Source: Streptomyces sp. AC555_RSS877 (GTDB taxonomy: Bacteria; Actinomycetota; Actinomycetes; Streptomycetales; Streptomycetaceae). Taken from it: a DNA stretch of 64,000 nt. Numbering within the stretch: position 1 is the stretch's first letter; each line of letters starts with the position of its first letter. A model generated the notes under the pieces. That model saw nothing but the letters and a program-made list of their open reading frames with translations, searched no databases and was not told the DNA's origin. The stretch is from NCBI RefSeq assembly GCF_019049245.1, contig NZ_JAGMUK010000228.1:18349-82348 (forward strand), given 5' to 3'. This document shows positions 25,260-32,946 of the stretch, piece by piece. Both the position numbers and the translations under genes were made by a program.

Positions 25260-26498
25260 ATGGACGCCGGCTTCACCGCCGAGCAGGACGAGATCCGCCG
25301 TACCCTCCGCGAGCTCTTGCGGGCGCACTGCGGGCCCGCCGAACTGCGGGCCGCCCTCGACACCCCGGCCGGACACGACCCCGCCCTGTGGACCGCCCTC
25401 GCCGAACACCTCGGGCTGCCCGGCCTCGCGCTCCCCGAGACGTACGGCGGTGTCGGCTGCTCGGTGACCGAACTCGCCCTCGCCTGCGAGGAGACGGGCC
25501 GCTGCCTCGCCCCCTCGCCCCTGCTGGCCACCGCCATCCTCGCGGCCCCGCTGCTGCTCGCCCTCGGCACGGACGCCCAGCGGGCCGGGCTGCTCCCGCG
25601 GATCGCCTCCGGTGCGCTCACCGCCACCCTCGCCGTACCCGGCACCCACCTCGCCACCGCCCTCGCCCTCACCGGCGACAACGCCGGCGACTGGGCGGGC
25701 GGTGGCCGGGCCGGGGGCGTGCAGGCCAGGCGGGCGGGGGACGGCTGGCGCCTTTACGGGCAGGCCGACCAGGTGCTCGACGGGCACAGCGCGCGGCTGC
25801 TGCTGGTCGCCGCGCACGCGGGCGGGTTCGCGCGCTCGCGGACGCTGCTCTTCCTGGTGCGCGGGGACGCGGCAGGGCTCGTGCGGACCCGGCAGACATC
25901 CCTCGACGCGACCCGGCCGCAGGCCCGCCTCCAGCTCAGGGACACGGAGGCCGAGTTGCTGGGAGGCGAGGAGGCGGACGTACTCACCGCACTCGCGGCC
26001 CTCGGCGACAGCGCCGCCGCCGTCCTGGCGGGCGAGGCCGTCGGGGCCGCCGACCGGGCGCTGGGCCTGACCGTCGCGTACGTGCGGCAGCGGGAGCAGT
26101 TCGGGCGGCCGGTCGGGTCCTTCCAGGCGGTGAAGCACCGGCTCGCCGACGTGTACGTACAGGTGCAGGCGGCCCGCTCGGCGGCCTGCTACGCGGCGTG
26201 GGCGGCGGCGCACGAATCCGGAGGTGCGGCGCGAAGAGCCTCGTTGGAAGGGCGGTGGAGGGAGACGGGAGGGCGAGTGGGAGGGCTCGCCCTCGCGCAG
26301 GCCCTGGAGGCCCTGCGGTCCGCGTCCGCCGAGGGCATCCAGCTGCACGGCGGCATCGGTTTCACCTGGGAGCACGAGGCTCACTTGTATTTCAAGCGTG
26401 CCTGTGGCGACGAGCTGCTGTTCGGGCCGGCGCACCGGCTCCGGGCGCACGCCGCCGACACGGCACGGCTTCTCGAGAGCGCGGAGGTGGCGATGTGA
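25260..26498 (+). CDS. Acyl-CoA dehydrogenase (FadE family), second
   Basis: 412 residues; ATG 25260 has GAGGAGGG upstream. The N-terminal helical domain has LPETYGGVGCSVTELALACE; the flavin-binding middle is short and poorly conserved; the C-terminus has REQFGRPVGSFQAVKHRLAD and the IQLHGGIGFTWEHEAHLYFK helix typical of FadE proteins acting on bulky or cyclic acyl-CoAs. Actinobacterial homologues often work as alpha2beta2 heteromers in steroid degradation; pairing with the FadE at 2661 is possible. Divergent from the Ltp gene; overlaps the downstream deazaflavin gene by 4 bp. Confidence 0.88.
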   Translation: MDAGFTAEQDEIRRTLRELLRAHCGPAELRAALDTPAGHDPALWTALAEHLGLPGLALPETYGGVGCSVTELALACEETGRCLAPSPLLATAILAAPLLLALGTDAQRAGLLPRIASGALTATLAVPGTHLATALALTGDNAGDWAGGGRAGGVQARRAGDGWRLYGQADQVLDGHSARLLLVAAHAGGFARSRTLLFLVRGDAAGLVRTRQTSLDATRPQARLQLRDTEAELLGGEEADVLTALAALGDSAAAVLAGEAVGAADRALGLTVAYVRQREQFGRPVGSFQAVKHRLADVYVQVQAARSAACYAAWAAAHESGGAARRASLEGRWRETGGRVGGLALAQALEALRSASAEGIQLHGGIGFTWEHEAHLYFKRACGDELLFGPAHRLRAHAADTARLLESAEVAM

Positions 26499-26965
26499 TC
26501 GGCGAGCGTGTGGTCCAGAAGGTGTCGTCGACGAGGGGCTTCGCCAAGGTCGCGCCCCACGTCATCCCCGCGCTCGACCGTGCCGTACACCGGCTGACCC
26601 GCGGGAAGTTCCTGCTCAGCGCCCAGCTGCTGCCGGGGGTGATCCTCACCTCGACCGGGGCGAGAAGCGGTCTGGCCCGGCGTACGCCGCTGGCCTGCAT
26701 GCCGGAGGCGGGCGGCGAGAGCTGGATCCTGATCGGCTCCAACTTCGGACGGGCCGGCCACCCCGCCTGGACCGCCAACCTCCTCGCCCACCCGGACGCC
26801 ACGGTCAGCTGGAAGGGGCGGGACATCCCGGTGACGGCCCGGCTGCTGGAGGGGGAGGAGCGGGCGGCCGCCTGGGCGGCGGTACTGGCCTTCTGGCCGC
26901 CGTACGCCACCTATCAGAAGCGGGTGGAGCGGGAGATCCGGCTCTTCAGGATCGTCCGGAGGTGA
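26495..26965 (+). CDS. Nitroreductase-family deazaflavin (F420)-dependent oxidoreductase
   Basis: 156 residues from GTG 26495, overlapping the FadE stop (ATGTGA). The Ddn/FDOR-A pattern is visible: ILTSTGARSGLARRTPLACM, ESWILIGSNFGRAGHPAWTA and NLLAHPDATVSWKGRDIPV. These enzymes use F420H2 to reduce enones, quinones or nitro groups. Translational coupling to an acyl-CoA dehydrogenase in an operator-marked unit suggests it acts on a regulon intermediate, perhaps an enone. Followed by a hairpin at 26987. Confidence 0.87.
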   Translation: MIGERVVQKVSSTRGFAKVAPHVIPALDRAVHRLTRGKFLLSAQLLPGVILTSTGARSGLARRTPLACMPEAGGESWILIGSNFGRAGHPAWTANLLAHPDATVSWKGRDIPVTARLLEGEERAAAWAAVLAFWPPYATYQKRVEREIRLFRIVRR

Positions 26966-26986
26966 GTCCCGGCCTCCCTCACGCAC

Positions 26987-27022
26987 GCAGGCGGTAGTCC
27001 ACCCGAGTGAACTACCGCCTGC
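26987..27022. terminator. Hairpin terminator between convergent units
   Basis: GCAGGCGGTAGT/ACTACCGCCTGC, a perfect 12-bp stem with a 12-base loop. It lies between the plus-strand deazaflavin gene and the minus-strand TetR gene, so it could serve both. Confidence 0.75.
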
Positions 27023-27058
27023 CAGACAGGACTTGGGGACTGTGTAAAAGGATGTGAG

Positions 27059-27706
27059 TTACTTCGTCGGCTTCTTGCCGGTCACGCCCAGGTGCACCAA
27101 CAGCGCGAGGTTCGGCTTGAGTTCAGCCTGCTTCACGCCCCACGTCTGGAATCCCTTCTGGTGCGAGGCGACGGCCGCGAGCATCGCGACGATCGAACCC
27201 GCCACGGCCGCGGGATTCACGTCCTTGTCGACCCTGCCCTTGGCCTGCAGTTCGGCCACCGTGTCGGAGAGGGAGTTGTTCACGGAGTTGAGGATCTTCA
27301 TACGGAGCTTGTAGAACCGTTTGTCGCCCTCGGCGGCCCCGAGGTCGACGACTCTGAGGATGGCGTCGTTGCGGCGCCAGAACTCCAGGAAGCCGTCGAC
27401 GAGTTCCTGGGCGGTCTGCCAGCCGGCCTTGCCGACCCAGGAGCGGCCCGAGAGCAGCTCGGCCAACCCGGCTCCCTCGGCGGCCATTTGCTCGGCGATC
27501 TCCAGGACGGCGCCTTCGACGTCCGGGAAGTACTGGTAGAAGGTCGCGGGCGAAGTTCCCGCCTTCCGGGCGACATCGATGACTTTGACGTCCCGGTAAG
27601 GGGAGGAGCTGAGCATCTCGCTGAGGCAGTCGAGCAGCTTCTGCCGGGTCGCCTGCCCACGCCGACCGGCCACGCGGCCGTCGACGGTACGCACTTGTCC
27701 TGTCAT
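27059..27706 (-). CDS. TetR-family transcriptional regulator, candidate master regulator of the palindrome regulon
   Basis: 215 residues from ATG 27706. N-terminal TetR helix-turn-helix: GRRGQATRQKLLDCLSEML then VKVIDVARKAGTSPATFYQY, YFPDVEGAVLEIAEQ. The helical C-terminal ligand domain has FWRRNDAILRVVDLGAAEGD. TetR dimers bind short palindromes like the 15-bp repeat found across this window, and this is the only TetR gene present. A degenerate copy, CTGTCATGTCGTCAG (27700-27714), overlaps its own start. A repressor released by an acyl-CoA or substrate ligand is the likely mode. In gene order it corresponds to the regulator I recall next to afsK in S. coelicolor. Confidence 0.88.
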   Translation of the reverse strand: MTGQVRTVDGRVAGRRGQATRQKLLDCLSEMLSSSPYRDVKVIDVARKAGTSPATFYQYFPDVEGAVLEIAEQMAAEGAGLAELLSGRSWVGKAGWQTAQELVDGFLEFWRRNDAILRVVDLGAAEGDKRFYKLRMKILNSVNNSLSDTVAELQAKGRVDKDVNPAAVAGSIVAMLAAVASHQKGFQTWGVKQAELKPNLALLVHLGVTGKKPTK

Positions 27707-27714
27707 GTCGTCAG
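27700..27714. promoter_or_regulatory. Degenerate palindrome over the TetR start codon
   Basis: CTGTCATGTCGTCAG: one half-site (CGTCAG) exact, the other with two mismatches. Would allow weak autoregulation. Confidence 0.4.
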
Positions 27715-27828
27715 CTTACCGAGGGGTGATGGGAGCGCGATTCGGCCGACTGCAAATGGGGTGCGCGGGCGGACGGAGGCGGGTGTGCCTGGTCTGCGGG
27801 GTGCGGGAGACGCCGTTACGTTGGCGAC

Positions 27829-28566
27829 ATGGCCGAAAACAGGGCATCCGGGTACGGAGAGGACGTCTACGGAGAGGGCGTCCCCTGCTGGGTGGACGCA
27901 CAGCTTCCCGACGTCGAGGCGGGCAAGCGGTTCTACGGTGAGCTCTTCGGGTGGGCCTTCGAGGACGCGTACCAGGGGTCCACGTGGGCCCTGCGGGACG
28001 GCGAACCCGTCGCAGCGCTCGCCCGCAAGGCGGACGGGCGGCTGCCCACCGTCTGGACGGTGTACTTCGCCACCCCGGACGTCGAAGGGCTCGCCGACCG
28101 GGTCTGGGCGGCCGGCGGGCAGGTCGTCACCGCGCCCGTGCCGGTCGGCGACCTGGGTACGGCCGCGCTGGTCACCGACGCGGAGGGGGCCGTCTTCGGC
28201 CTCTGGGAGCCGGGCACGCACCGCGGCTTCGGCGCACGGCACGAGCCGGGCACCTTCGCCTGGGCCGAGCTGTACACCCGGGACACCGAGGCCGCCAACA
28301 CCTTCTACGGCGGGCTCTTCCACGAGGCCCTGTTCGGCCCCGAGGCCCGGCCCGACTTCGGCCGCGCCCCCGTCCTGGACGTCTTCCCCGCCGAGATGCC
28401 GCCCCACTTCCTCGTCCACTTCGGCGTCGAGGACTGCCCGGCCGCCCTCGGGACGGTGAACCGGCTCGGCGGGCGGGTCCAGACGCCGCCCTTCGAGACT
28501 TCGTACGGGCGGGTGGCCGTCGTCACCGACAATCAGGGAGCGTCGTTCGCGCTGCTGGAACGGTAG
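27829..28566 (+). CDS. VOC-family protein, immediately upstream of afsK (possible KbpA equivalent)
   Basis: 245 residues from ATG 27829. Two glyoxalase/VOC units: residues ~10-120 (WVDAQLPDVEAGKRFYGELF, WTVYFATPDVEGLADRVWAA) and ~135-245 (FAWAELYTRDTEAANTFYGG, FLVHFGVEDCPAALGTVNRL). This is the common actinobacterial hydroxylase/CFP30B-like form. It is the gene next to afsK on the same strand, about 190 bp upstream. S. coelicolor KbpA, the AfsK kinase inhibitor, is as I recall about 250 residues and encoded beside afsK; position and size fit, but I cannot confirm sequence identity. Confidence 0.82.
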   Translation: MAENRASGYGEDVYGEGVPCWVDAQLPDVEAGKRFYGELFGWAFEDAYQGSTWALRDGEPVAALARKADGRLPTVWTVYFATPDVEGLADRVWAAGGQVVTAPVPVGDLGTAALVTDAEGAVFGLWEPGTHRGFGARHEPGTFAWAELYTRDTEAANTFYGGLFHEALFGPEARPDFGRAPVLDVFPAEMPPHFLVHFGVEDCPAALGTVNRLGGRVQTPPFETSYGRVAVVTDNQGASFALLER

Positions 28567-28757
28567 GGCGCACTGCCGGCGCGAGGGATAATCCTGCTTT
28601 GATGTGAGACACCCCATTTGTTTCCGGGTTCGCAACCAGCGCCCGGGCCAGGAAGAATCGGGGTGCGTGCCGCCATGGCGGTGCGGTGGTGAGACGCTGC
28701 ACGGGGTCGCGTCCATAAGTGGCATGGACGAGGCCCGTACGGGGAGGTGGCAGGCAA

Positions 28758-31121
28758 GTGGTGGATCAGCTGACGCAGCACGATCCGCGGCGCATCGGGC
28801 CGTTCGAGGTGCTGGGACGGCTGGGTGCCGGCGGCATGGGGCTGGTCTATCTGGCGCGCTCGGCGTCCGGGCGACGCGTGGCGATCAAGACGGTCCGGAC
28901 GGAACTCGCCGAGGACCAGCTCTTCCGCGTCCGCTTCACCCGGGAGGTGGAAGCGGCCCGGGCGGTCTCCGGCTTCTACACGGCGGCCGTGGTCGACGCC
29001 GATCCGCGTGCGGCCGTGCCGTGGCTGGCCACCGCCTATGTCCCCGCGCCCTCGCTCGAGGAGATAGTGAACGAGTGCGGGCCGATGCCGGCCCAGGCGG
29101 TGCGCTGGCTGGCGGCGGGCGTCGCGGAGGCCCTGCAGTCGATCCACGGCGCCGGGCTGGTCCACCGTGACCTGAAGCCCTCGAACGTGCTGGTGGTCGA
29201 GGACGGCCCCCGGGTCATCGACTTCGGTATCGCGTCCGGCGTCTCGAACACGCGTTTGACGATGACGAACGTCGCCGTGGGCACCCCCGCCTACATGTCC
29301 CCCGAGCAGGCCAAGGACTCCCGCAGCGTCACCGGCGCGAGCGACGTCTTCTCGCTCGGCTCCATGCTGGTCTTCGCCGCCACCGGCCACCCGCCCTTCC
29401 ACGGCGCCAACCCCGTCGAGACCGTCTTCATGCTGCTCCGCGAGGGCCCGGACCTCGAAGGCCTCCCGGACGAACTGCGCCCCCTCATCGAGTCCTGTAT
29501 GCAGATGGAGGCCACGGCCCGTCCCAACCCGGCCGACCTCCAGTCCCAGCTGGCGCCCCACCTCTTCGGCTCCGGCTCCGACGACAGCGGTACGGCGTCG
29601 GCATGGCTGCCCGAGCGTGCGGTGGGCCTCATCGAGGCGCGGCGCGGCGGACGGCCTCCGGTGGCGCAGAGCGGCGGACGCAGCGGAGGCGGCCGGGTCG
29701 CTCCCATCCCGCCCCCGCCGTCCCGCGACCCCGTGGTCCCGGGGCCGGTCCCGGGCCCCGTGTCCGTGTCCACCGCCCCCGACACCGGCCCGGTCCGCCT
29801 CGCCGGCGCCCAGGTGCCCATCGGGCCCGGCCCGCGCGTCGCCGACGCCCGTGCCGCCGCCGTGAAGGCGCCCCCGCCGGAGGCCGGCCTGGTCGCCTCC
29901 TGGTCCAGGCCCAGCCCCGGCGTCAACGGCACAGGCCCTGCCGTGGGCCCTGCCGTACCGTCGGCGCCTCCCGTGCCCGCGGAGACCGCGGCCGGCTGGC
30001 GCCCCTGGCGCTTCCGTATGTCGAACGACGTCTGGGGCACCCCCTCCGTCGCCGGTGACCTCGTCTACGTCACCTCCTTCGAGGTTCACGCGCTGGACGT
30101 GGCCACCGGCCGCCGGCGCTTCAAGACGCGGGACGTGGCCTGGTCGATGGCGGTCGCGGACGGCCGGATCCACGCCTCCGACGGACCCACCCTGTTCGCC
30201 CTCGACGCCCGCGAGGGCGGCGACCTGTGGCGGCTGTCCACGGACGCCTGGGTGTACTCCATCAAGGCCGACCGCGGCACCGTGATCACCGGGACCCGCG
30301 GCGGCGGCGTCCAGGCCTGGGAGGCCTCCGGCGGCCAGAAGCTGTGGGAGCTCACCGGCTGCCAGACCGACTTCGAGTCCCCGGAGGCCGGACCCACCCT
30401 GCACGAGGGCACGGTCTACCTCTGGCACGACGCCCGGCTGCGCGCCCTGGACGCCCGCACGGGCGACGAGCGCTGGTCGTACCCCATCGGCGACGCGGCC
30501 TCCTGCGGCGGCGTACCGGTCCGGGTGGCCCAGGCGCACGACGGCAACGTCTACGTGTCCGCGGGCACCCGGGTTCTCGCGCTCGACATGATGAGCGGCC
30601 ACGTCCGCTGGCACTTCGAGGCCCCGGCCGTATTCCTGTGCCCGCCCACCTTCGTACCGGGCCCCGCGGTCGCCGGCGGAGGCGTCTACCTGGCGGACTA
30701 CCTCGGCACGGTCTACGCCCTGGACGCCACCGACGGCCGCGACCGCTGGCGCATCGCCACCGAGGCCCGGTCCTCCGTCGACTCGGTGCTGGTGGCAGGC
30801 GGGCACGTGCACGTGGGCAGCGGCAAGGGGCTCTACACCCTGGACGCGGTCACCGGCACGCCCAAGTGGCGTTTCCAGGCGGGCGGCGACATCGTGGGCG
30901 CCCCCGCGGTCGCCGAGGGCCGTATCCACTTCGGCTCGACCGACCACCTGCTTTACACCCTCAAGGCCGACGACGGGCGCCTTCGGTGGAAGCTCGCGAC
31001 GGGCGGCGAGATCACCGGCTCCCCGGTCGTGAAGGACGGGGTCGTGTACGCGTGCAGCAAGGACCGGTGCGTGTACGCGCTGGACGCGGAGAAGGGGACG
31101 GGGACGGCCAGGACCACCTGA
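28758..31121 (+). CDS. afsK: AfsK, membrane-associated Ser/Thr protein kinase controlling secondary metabolism
   Basis: 787 residues from GTG 28758; S. coelicolor AfsK is 799. With this start the numbering puts Lys44 (VAIK) as ATP lysine, Asp138 (HRDLKPSN) as catalytic base, DFG at 155-157 and Thr168 in the activation loop (NTRLTMTNVAVGTPAY), exactly the residue reported for AfsK autophosphorylation. That agreement supports the GTG start. After a Pro/Ala-rich linker (~280-420) comes a PQQ-type beta-propeller (WRPWRFRMSNDVWGTPSVAG, then repeats such as LYTLDAVTGTPKWRFQAGGD). AfsK phosphorylates AfsR, which then activates afsS; AfsR and AfsS are at 37.5-41.2 kb. Confidence 0.95.
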   Translation: MVDQLTQHDPRRIGPFEVLGRLGAGGMGLVYLARSASGRRVAIKTVRTELAEDQLFRVRFTREVEAARAVSGFYTAAVVDADPRAAVPWLATAYVPAPSLEEIVNECGPMPAQAVRWLAAGVAEALQSIHGAGLVHRDLKPSNVLVVEDGPRVIDFGIASGVSNTRLTMTNVAVGTPAYMSPEQAKDSRSVTGASDVFSLGSMLVFAATGHPPFHGANPVETVFMLLREGPDLEGLPDELRPLIESCMQMEATARPNPADLQSQLAPHLFGSGSDDSGTASAWLPERAVGLIEARRGGRPPVAQSGGRSGGGRVAPIPPPPSRDPVVPGPVPGPVSVSTAPDTGPVRLAGAQVPIGPGPRVADARAAAVKAPPPEAGLVASWSRPSPGVNGTGPAVGPAVPSAPPVPAETAAGWRPWRFRMSNDVWGTPSVAGDLVYVTSFEVHALDVATGRRRFKTRDVAWSMAVADGRIHASDGPTLFALDAREGGDLWRLSTDAWVYSIKADRGTVITGTRGGGVQAWEASGGQKLWELTGCQTDFESPEAGPTLHEGTVYLWHDARLRALDARTGDERWSYPIGDAASCGGVPVRVAQAHDGNVYVSAGTRVLALDMMSGHVRWHFEAPAVFLCPPTFVPGPAVAGGGVYLADYLGTVYALDATDGRDRWRIATEARSSVDSVLVAGGHVHVGSGKGLYTLDAVTGTPKWRFQAGGDIVGAPAVAEGRIHFGSTDHLLYTLKADDGRLRWKLATGGEITGSPVVKDGVVYACSKDRCVYALDAEKGTGTARTT

Positions 31122-31212
31122 CGCGGCGGGGGCCGGCCCGGCGGCTACGCCGGGTACGCGACCTCCACCAGTCGGTGACATGATCGTGACAGGTATTCCC
31201 TAGAGTGACGGC

Positions 31213-31746
31213 ATGCAACTACGGGGACGCAGGGTCAAGTTCGCAGCGGTGGCGGCACTGGTGGTGCTGTCGCTCACCGGGTTCTCCACGGGACGCGGTC
31301 ACCGCAGCAGCGGCAGCAGCAGTGGCGACGGCGGGGGCGGGGGCTGCAGCAGCTCCAGCCAGAACCACGACAGTTCGTCCTCGTCGTCCGGCGGCAGTAC
31401 GTACCGCGACGACGATGACGACTACAACGACACCGGAAGCTCCTCCGGCAGTTCCTCCGGGGGCACGTCCAAGCCCCTGAGGGACGCCAAGGTCGAGCTG
31501 GTGACGTGCGCGACGGAGGATGAGGCGTACGCCACGGTCGAGGTCACCAACCCGAACTCCAGGGGCGCCGACTTCACCGTCACCGTCAGGTTCCTCGACG
31601 CCGGTTCCGAGCAGGTGGACGTGCGGAGCGTGGACGAGTTCGTCACCGCGAAAGGCGTGGTGAAGGTGCGGGTGCCCCTGGCCGCCCCGGGCATGGCGGC
31701 CCAGGTCGACCGCTGCGACCCGGACCTGTACGCCCCGGCCGGCTGA
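31213..31746 (+). CDS. Exported Ser/Gly/Asp-rich protein downstream of afsK
   Basis: 177 residues from ATG 31213. A signal peptide (MQLRGRRVKFAAVAALVVLS) is followed by a low-complexity stretch of Ser, Gly and Asp to about residue 85, then a compact C-terminal domain (DAKVELVTCATEDEAYATVE, FTVTVRFLDAGSEQVDVRSV) that looks like an Ig-like/FxLYD extracellular domain. Probably surface-exposed with a flexible linker. Starts 91 bp after afsK on the same strand. No known function. Confidence 0.75.
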   Translation: MQLRGRRVKFAAVAALVVLSLTGFSTGRGHRSSGSSSGDGGGGGCSSSSQNHDSSSSSSGGSTYRDDDDDYNDTGSSSGSSSGGTSKPLRDAKVELVTCATEDEAYATVEVTNPNSRGADFTVTVRFLDAGSEQVDVRSVDEFVTAKGVVKVRVPLAAPGMAAQVDRCDPDLYAPAG

Positions 31747-31753
31747 CGGACGC

Positions 31754-32527
31754 TCAACGCAGACGGAACCTGCCGCCGCGCCGGCCGGAGAACAGCTCCG
31801 CCTGCCGCTCGGCGGGCAGGTTCCCCAGCGAGATGAGATGCGGCGCCTGCGCGAACCCCTGCGCTCGCGCCGACTCCTTCGCCGCCCACAGCGCGCGGAC
31901 CGTTCCCTGGGTGGCCTCCGCCGGATGCCCGGCGATGACGGCGGCACAGGCGGTCGCGGCCTCCAACGCCCCGCCCGGCTCGGTGAGTTCGGAGACGAGC
32001 CCGATGTCGTGGGCCCGCCGCGCGGAGATCCGCTCCGCCGTGCCCATCAGCGTCATCCGCGCCACCTCCCCGAACGGCATCCGCTGCGCCATCAGCACCG
32101 ACTCGTACGCGCTGACCATGCCGTAGGTGGTGTGCGGGTCGAAGAACGTGGCGGTCGTGTCCGCGACGACGAACTCCGACTCCCCGAGCAGATAGAAGGC
32201 GCCGCCACAGGCCATCCCGTGCACGGCGGCGACGACCGGCTTCCACAGGTCGTTCGCCTTCGGCCCGACCGTGAGCAGCGGATCGTCCTGCATGTACGGC
32301 GACGTCGGCTGCGGTACCACGGCGTCCCGGTCGATCCCGGTGCAGAACGCCCGCTCCCCGGCGCCGGTGAGGACGACGGCCCGCACCGAGTCGTCGAACC
32401 GCAACTCCCGCCACGTGGCCCTGAGTTCGTCGGCCATCGTGAGGTCGATGGCGTTGAGCCTGGCCGGCCGGTCGAGGGTGACGACGGCGACGCCGGTGTC
32501 CTGGCCGGCGTCGACGCGCACGCTCAC
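31754..32527 (-). CDS. Enoyl-CoA hydratase/isomerase family protein
   Basis: 257 residues if started at GTG 32527, chosen because it overlaps the DUF35 stop (GTGA), as elsewhere in this window; ATG 32545 is an alternative. The crotonase fold is seen in VVTLDRPARLNAIDLTMADE, GERAFCTGIDRDA (oxyanion loop) and AAVHGMACGGAFYLLGESEF. The residues after that loop are unusual (MQDDPLLTVGPKANDLWKPV). Last gene of the minus-strand unit Ltp (32947) - DUF35 (32524) - hydratase. Confidence 0.87.
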   Translation of the reverse strand: MSVRVDAGQDTGVAVVTLDRPARLNAIDLTMADELRATWRELRFDDSVRAVVLTGAGERAFCTGIDRDAVVPQPTSPYMQDDPLLTVGPKANDLWKPVVAAVHGMACGGAFYLLGESEFVVADTTATFFDPHTTYGMVSAYESVLMAQRMPFGEVARMTLMGTAERISARRAHDIGLVSELTEPGGALEAATACAAVIAGHPAEATQGTVRALWAAKESARAQGFAQAPHLISLGNLPAERQAELFSGRRGGRFRLR

Positions 32528-32943
32528 GGCCGCTCCGGGATCCACTGCGGGAGCCCGGTCGTCCCGTCGTACGCGAAGCTCACCCTGGCGCCGATCCGGA
32601 TGCCGTGCGGATCAACGGAGTCGAGAGGGGCGCCGGGCTCCCTGACCAGGTTGCCGACGAGCCGTATGTGCGGCGCGTCGGCGAGCTCGACGAGGACGAC
32701 GTTGTACGGCGCCAGCGCCGCGTAGTCCGGCAGGAGCGGCGGATGCGGAACGACGTACGACCAGACGCGCCCCTGTCCGGACATCGCCCGCCATCCGCTC
32801 GCGAAGGACCGGCAGTGCGGACAGCACGGGCGGGGCGGGAAGCGGAGCTCTCCGCAGTCGGCGCAGGCCTGGACGCGGAGCTCGCCCTGGGCGGCGTACC
32901 GCCAGAACGGGGCGCCGTCGGGGTCGGTGACGGGGGTCAGCAC
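32524..32943 (-). CDS. DUF35 / OB-fold protein with zinc ribbon, second
   Basis: 139 residues from GTG 32943. The zinc ribbon is QACADCGELRFPPRPCCPHC with two CxxC pairs; the OB-fold follows (RVWSYVVPHPPLL, NVVLVELADAPHIRLVGNLV). It lies 3 bp after the Ltp-type thiolase stop and is coupled to the hydratase, so it is the obvious partner of the thiolase at 32947. Ltp/DUF35 pairs form heteromeric aldolases that bind acyl-CoA. Confidence 0.87.
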   Translation of the reverse strand: MLTPVTDPDGAPFWRYAAQGELRVQACADCGELRFPPRPCCPHCRSFASGWRAMSGQGRVWSYVVPHPPLLPDYAALAPYNVVLVELADAPHIRLVGNLVREPGAPLDSVDPHGIRIGARVSFAYDGTTGLPQWIPERP

Positions 32944-32946
32944 GGG

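Noticed and set aside
28758..28790. CTGACGCAGCACG near the afsK start as a twelfth regulon operator
   Set aside because: Only one half-site is present and it lies within the coding sequence; the palindrome is not formed.
28533..31181. 882-codon minus-strand frame opposite afsK
   Set aside because: Arg/Gly/His-rich shadow without family resemblance; AfsK on the plus strand matches residue by residue at functional sites.
31742..31756. CTGACGGACGCTCAA as a regulon operator
   Set aside because: The right half-site does not match and the position is between two convergent gene ends, not at a start.
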